A DNA stretch of 35,405 nucleotides, taken from the NCBI GenBank assembly GCA_020634575.1, contig JACKBM010000064.1, forward strand, positions 1 through 35,405. Reading direction: 5' to 3'. Both the position numbers and the translations under genes were made by a program. The notes under the pieces are model-generated. The model saw only the letters and a list, made by a program, of their open reading frames with translations, did not search any database and was not told the DNA's origin. Position 1 is the stretch's first letter. Each line of letters begins with the position of its first letter. This DNA is from Ardenticatenales bacterium. Lineage in GTDB: Bacteria > Chloroflexota > Anaerolineae > Promineifilales > Promineifilaceae. Below are positions 32,184 to 35,405 of the stretch, one piece after another.

Positions 32184-32634
32184 CCCGGGTGCGTGTTTGC
32201 CCGCCTGTGTCCGGATGGTATTGGCGGCCATGGGTCTTGAAATCTCAGAAGAAGAAGCGGCCAGGCGCCTAAAAAGTTATCGGTTTGGTACACCTGCCGG
32301 AAATGTGCGGCACCTCGAGAACTATGGCTTCAGCGTGAGTTACGCATCGATCGATGAGGCATCATTGAGTCGTGCCTTGCAATTGGGTCGGTACCCAATT
32401 GTGTTTGTAGCCGCTGAGTTTTTACCTGGGTCGGAATTCGCCGGTTTTCACGCCATGGTATTGGTCCAAATAGTCGGTGGAGAACTGGTTATGATGGATC
32501 CTGCCCAGCCTCGCGGACATACGCAGATTACTCGCGACGATTTTCTGCTGGCCTGGGAAGAATTTGATTGTCGGGCAGCTATCATTTCCCGACAAGGAGA
32601 TGCCGGCGTGGACCTAGCCTTGCCTGGCTTTTGA
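32158..32634 (+). CDS. C39-like papain-fold cysteine peptidase (candidate toxin)
   Basis: The 158-aa protein has the C39 / papain-like pattern: VPHYPQSSPGACLPACVRMVL with the oxyanion Gln7 and catalytic Cys13, GFHAMVLVQI with His98, and LVMMDPAQP with Asp114. All catalytic positions appear intact. It lacks a transporter or a signal peptide, so it should act in the cytosol. C39 proteins usually cut double-Gly leaders of bacteriocins, but no peptide precursor or ABC exporter is seen here. Its gene starts inside the end of the antitoxin-like gene. AAAGG lies 7 nt ahead of this ATG; an ATG three bases upstream is closer than ideal. I infer a partner or toxin role. Confidence 0.78.
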   Translation: MVPHYPQSSPGACLPACVRMVLAAMGLEISEEEAARRLKSYRFGTPAGNVRHLENYGFSVSYASIDEASLSRALQLGRYPIVFVAAEFLPGSEFAGFHAMVLVQIVGGELVMMDPAQPRGHTQITRDDFLLAWEEFDCRAAIISRQGDAGVDLALPGF

Positions 32635-32780
32635 ATAGCTCCACAGGACTCGGTCCAGCGCCCGCATCGACAGGCCAGTTGACGTCGCCAGGGCGCGGGT
32701 AAACTGCGTATAGTCCTACCAAAAAGTAAAGTGATAAGGCGGCCACCCCGCCGGCGCGCCAGCCATCGGGAGCAGCCGCC

Positions 32781-32842
32781 GGTGGGTCGCACCGGTTTTG
32801 GGCGTCAGTCGGGTTCAGCAGCTGAAACCGGTGCAACCCACC
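32781..32842. terminator. Bidirectional terminator-like hairpin between convergent genes
   Basis: GGTGGGTCGCACCGGTTT (32781-32798) pairs with AAACCGGTGCAACCCACC (32825-32842) with one mismatch; the loop is 26 nt. It lies between the stop codons of the C39-like gene and the unrecognised minus-strand gene, 9 nt from the latter. The sequence differs from the GAGGGGTT family. The remainder of the 217-bp gap shows nothing else. Confidence 0.6.
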
Positions 32843-32851
32843 CGTGCCAAT

Positions 32852-33988
32852 TCAGGGTTCCGGCGCTGCGAAGAGCAGCGGCTCCTCCTGATAAGCCCGG
32901 AAAAAGTCGGCGATGAAATGCAGCCGGTCGGGCAGGTTGCCCCAATCAACTGCGCCGGAGCCACTGAGATCGTCGGGCGTGGGATCGATCTCGGCCAGCA
33001 GCGTGTGCAACTCAGGCAGCGAGATCTGGCGCAGCGAGGGTGGAAAGGTGGCCGGCAGATCCCGGCCCAGACGGACAAAGCGACCATCGGCCAGGCCAAT
33101 GCGCATCATATGCTCGGTGATGAGCAGGCGCGCATCGCGCTTTATCCATGTGAGCAGGTTGTTGAGGGCGACATCCAGCGGGGAGGGTCCGCGGAACAGC
33201 GCCAGCAGAAACAGTCTGAAGCGAATCAGCCAGCCGCGCCAGGGGAACAGCGCCTTAAGCAGCTCACGCCGGAACGCCGCCGGCTCCAGGACGGCCGCCT
33301 CCAGCGCGGCGAGGATCTCAGGTTGCAGCCTGGTCTGTTCGTGAAAGCCGATGGAGATGTTGGCGAAAAACAGAAGCTGAGCGCGGCGCGATGGGTCCGG
33401 CTCAAACAGCGCCTGGTAGTAGGCGGCAAAGGCCCGGGCCAGGTAAGCCTGGCCGTCGGGCGGTTCGCCGGCCTTCAGCTCACGGCAAAAGCGGTTGATA
33501 TTCTCATCGTCGAAGCCGGTATCAGCCAGGCAGACGTCATAGAAGCGGGCAAATTCATAGCCGATCTCGGCAAAAACCTTCTGGTTACCGCGGGCGACGG
33601 CCTCGCTGGCCCGGCGCGCCGCGGCCGGCGGATCCAGCAGGCGCCAGATGGCAGCCACGAGTGTGGGCATCGGGTGGTTGCTGCCCAGGAGCTGCACGAG
33701 GGTCAGAAGCTCCGTCAGGGCCGGCAGGGGCAGTGAGCGCAGCCCAAGTTGCTCCTGCAGCCAGGCGGCGAAATCCTCCTGGCGAATCGTTTGGCCGGCC
33801 TGTTTCGAGGCCCATGTGGCGAAGGTGCACCAGTTGGCGCTCCGGCCGGTCCGGACCGCCAGCAGCGCAGAGAGCTCATGGTAACAGCGGGTGATTTGGG
33901 CGTTGCGCGCCACCGGGTCGGCCAGGGCGGCAATTTCGGCGACAGTTGTGAGGTTTGGTATGAGGGAGGTGGAGGCGGCTGTGGACAC
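32852..33988 (-). CDS. Unrecognised mostly helical protein (378 aa)
   Basis: I do not recognise this family. The protein is probably all-helical and cytosolic, with NWCTFATWASKQAGQTI near residue 57, FAEIGYEFARFYDVC near the middle, a hydrophobic but charged-flanked stretch (WLIRFRLFLLALF) and a C-terminal LADGRFVRLGRDLP segment. The conserved-looking Cys/His residues (NWCTFATW, RCYHEL) could hint at a metal or cofactor site, but this is weak. Three starts are possible: ATG at 34063, ATG at 34030, and GTG at 33988. The last is preferred because AGGTGA precedes it. The gene is divergent from the potassium-channel gene and convergent with the C39-like gene. No function is assigned. Confidence 0.65.
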   Translation of the reverse strand: MSTAASTSLIPNLTTVAEIAALADPVARNAQITRCYHELSALLAVRTGRSANWCTFATWASKQAGQTIRQEDFAAWLQEQLGLRSLPLPALTELLTLVQLLGSNHPMPTLVAAIWRLLDPPAAARRASEAVARGNQKVFAEIGYEFARFYDVCLADTGFDDENINRFCRELKAGEPPDGQAYLARAFAAYYQALFEPDPSRRAQLLFFANISIGFHEQTRLQPEILAALEAAVLEPAAFRRELLKALFPWRGWLIRFRLFLLALFRGPSPLDVALNNLLTWIKRDARLLITEHMMRIGLADGRFVRLGRDLPATFPPSLRQISLPELHTLLAEIDPTPDDLSGSGAVDWGNLPDRLHFIADFFRAYQEEPLLFAAPEP

Positions 33989-34080
33989 TTTCTCACCTGA
34001 CGGCAACGGCTGACCAAAACGGTTTGCCATGAGGCCTGCCCGCGGCCAGCTATCTCCGGGCATCAGTCAGATTTTACAGG

Positions 34081-34095
34081 CTGAGTGACACTTAG
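34081..34095. other. Imperfect 15-bp palindrome in divergent gap (possible operator)
   Basis: CTGAGTG-A-CACTTAG has one mismatch and lies in the gap between the divergent minus-strand gene and the channel gene. It might bind a regulator; the evidence is only its symmetry and position. Confidence 0.2.
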
Positions 34096-34240
34096 CGCCA
34101 GCAGTCGCCGTTTTGACTTCAGTGCCCCTCGGTTCCGGCTGCTGTGTCCGGTGCGCCGCCCTTCGACGAGTTGTTCGGGTGTGCCCCGGCTGCGGGCAAT
34201 GGTTCCGGGCGGCCGGCCGCATCTATGCTAAACTCGCCAG

Positions 34241-35380
34241 ATGCTCACCTGGATCTTTGCCCTCATCCGGACATGCTTGGGCGCTGTTAAGCAACTAAGC
34301 CGTTCTAGCTTTCTCCCGATGCTGTTGCCCTTTCTGTTGCTAATCACCATTGGCACCGTTGTATACTCTTTGCTTGAAGAGTGGACATTGTTTGAATCGC
34401 TCTATGCCACCATCATCACGATTACGACGGTCGGCTACGGCGATCTGTCACCGCAAACACAAAGCGGCCGTATTTTTGCCATCTTCTTTACGCTCGTCGC
34501 CATCGGCCTGGCCGGTTACACGATTTCCAGCGCGGCAGCGATCCTATTTGAAAGTCACCAGCGAAATCGCGCGAAGAAAATCTACGAAAAACGAATGAAC
34601 GAGATCTCACAACTATCCAATCATATTATTGTTTGCGGGGGCGGCATTGTGGGCAATCGCGCGGCTGGTGAATTCAAGCGCCGCCAATTCCCCTTTGTCA
34701 TCATTGAGCCGGACGAAGCCAAGCTCAAAAAAGCGCTGCTTTGGATGCATGAATCCTATGTTGACAAACGGTTACGCCATTATCAAAGTCTGGATGAGGT
34801 GGATTGGACCATCGAAGAACGGCTGAGCATCGATGAACTGGCCACAGACACGGGCATTCTTTATCTACTGGAAGATCCAACCGAAGAACAGCAGCTTCGG
34901 GCTGCGGGGATTCACCGGGCTTATGGGGTTGTGGCCGCGATGGAAGATGATCGGGACAACACCACCATATTGCTCAGCGCCCGCGATATGGCGCAACGGC
35001 TAAACAACCCCAAATTACGGCTTGTCGCCAGCGCGCGGACCGAAACCAATATGCACACCCTCTATTTGGCCGGCGCCGATCGGGTTGTTTCGCCCTATAT
35101 CATGGGGGGCTTCACTGTCGCGACCAACATGCTGGATCACGATGCGGCCGAATTTTGGGACAGTATGCTGTTTCAGCAGAAACAGAATATGCGGTTTGGC
35201 GATATGCATGTGCGTGACTTCCCCCAAATTGCTGGCTGGACGGCGGATGAATTACGCCAAAAAATGGCGCAACTCGTCATCGCGATACGGCGTCAGGAGG
35301 CGTACATCTATACCCCGGCCCCCGATGAGGTCCTCCAGACAAATGACGTCCTGATTGTCATAGGCGAAGACCTGAAGTAG
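34241..35380 (+). CDS. Two-TM potassium channel with cytosolic RCK (TrkA-N) domain
   Basis: The 379-aa protein has a first transmembrane helix (about 26-44), a pore helix with the K+ selectivity filter TTVGYGD (63-68), and a second transmembrane helix (75-100). It then has an RCK/TrkA-N domain starting NHIIVCGGGIVGN near residue 127, with a Rossmann-type Gly-rich loop, and a TrkA-C-like domain from about 295. The layout is that of MthK/Kch-like bacterial channels: K+ flux across the cytoplasmic membrane gated by a ligand at the RCK domain. No Shine-Dalgarno is visible; TAAACT ends 6 nt before the ATG, which would fit a leaderless transcript. It is not linked to the injection system except by position. 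Confidence 0.93.
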   Translation: MLTWIFALIRTCLGAVKQLSRSSFLPMLLPFLLLITIGTVVYSLLEEWTLFESLYATIITITTVGYGDLSPQTQSGRIFAIFFTLVAIGLAGYTISSAAAILFESHQRNRAKKIYEKRMNEISQLSNHIIVCGGGIVGNRAAGEFKRRQFPFVIIEPDEAKLKKALLWMHESYVDKRLRHYQSLDEVDWTIEERLSIDELATDTGILYLLEDPTEEQQLRAAGIHRAYGVVAAMEDDRDNTTILLSARDMAQRLNNPKLRLVASARTETNMHTLYLAGADRVVSPYIMGGFTVATNMLDHDAAEFWDSMLFQQKQNMRFGDMHVRDFPQIAGWTADELRQKMAQLVIAIRRQEAYIYTPAPDEVLQTNDVLIVIGEDLK

Positions 35381-35405
35381 ACGAGGCGGGCGCAACCTTG
35401 CGAGG

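Noticed and set aside
32798..33736. 312-aa plus-strand open frame
   Set aside because: It is antisense to the unrecognised 378-aa gene and starts inside a terminator-like hairpin. The minus-strand frame has a Shine-Dalgarno and more protein-like composition, though neither has a family match.

Overview
The window is about 35 kb of GC-rich bacterial DNA. Most of it is a complete extracellular contractile injection system (eCIS; Afp/PVC-like, phage-tail-derived) locus. No capsid, terminase, integrase or T6SS membrane-complex genes are visible, which argues against a prophage or a T6SS. The organism is probably a member of the Chloroflexota (Anaerolineae-like). That is an inference from the eCIS gene order, the secreted proteins with long Thr/Pro-rich linkers, and the mixed ATG/GTG/TTG starts; no rRNA or marker gene is present to prove it.

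Layout. Positions 1-1700 hold the 3' end of a flavin-dependent halogenase-like gene and a small membrane protein. Positions 2012-24473 (+ strand) are the main eCIS operon: Pvc16-like DUF4255 protein, sheath, three tail-tube paralogues, a 57-aa DUF5908 protein, LysM hub adaptor (Pvc7), VgrG-like spike (Pvc8), a 60-aa protein, gp25-like wedge (Pvc9), PAAR-like tip (Pvc10), giant baseplate J-like protein (Pvc11), a fibre-like protein, Pvc12-like baseplate protein, a beta-repeat protein of unknown role, tape-measure protein, AAA+ ATPase (Pvc15), and two DUF4157 'eCIS core' metallopeptidase-like proteins separated by what looks like a decayed cargo gene. Many junctions are ATGA/GTGA overlaps, so the genes are probably co-transcribed from a promoter near 1797-1825.

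Positions 24579-31527 (- strand) carry, in transcription order, a caspase-like protein with an eCIS-cargo-type N-terminus, a second sheath and a fourth tube protein, then a secreted gluzincin-type peptidase and a lipoprotein ABC-transporter solute-binding protein. The caspase next to a second sheath/tube pair and beside a full eCIS is the most interesting part: a death-type protease may be the payload, or the partner, of the injection machinery.

Positions 31692-32634 (+) hold a Phd/YefM-type antitoxin-like gene overlapping a C39-like cysteine peptidase gene, a candidate non-canonical toxin-antitoxin pair with a TGTACA operator-like site. The window ends with an unrecognised 378-aa protein (- strand) and a two-TM potassium channel with an RCK domain (+ strand).

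A family of GAGGGGTT...AACCCCTC palindromes occurs four times, mostly directly after stop codons. These look like a local, genome-dispersed hairpin/terminator repeat.
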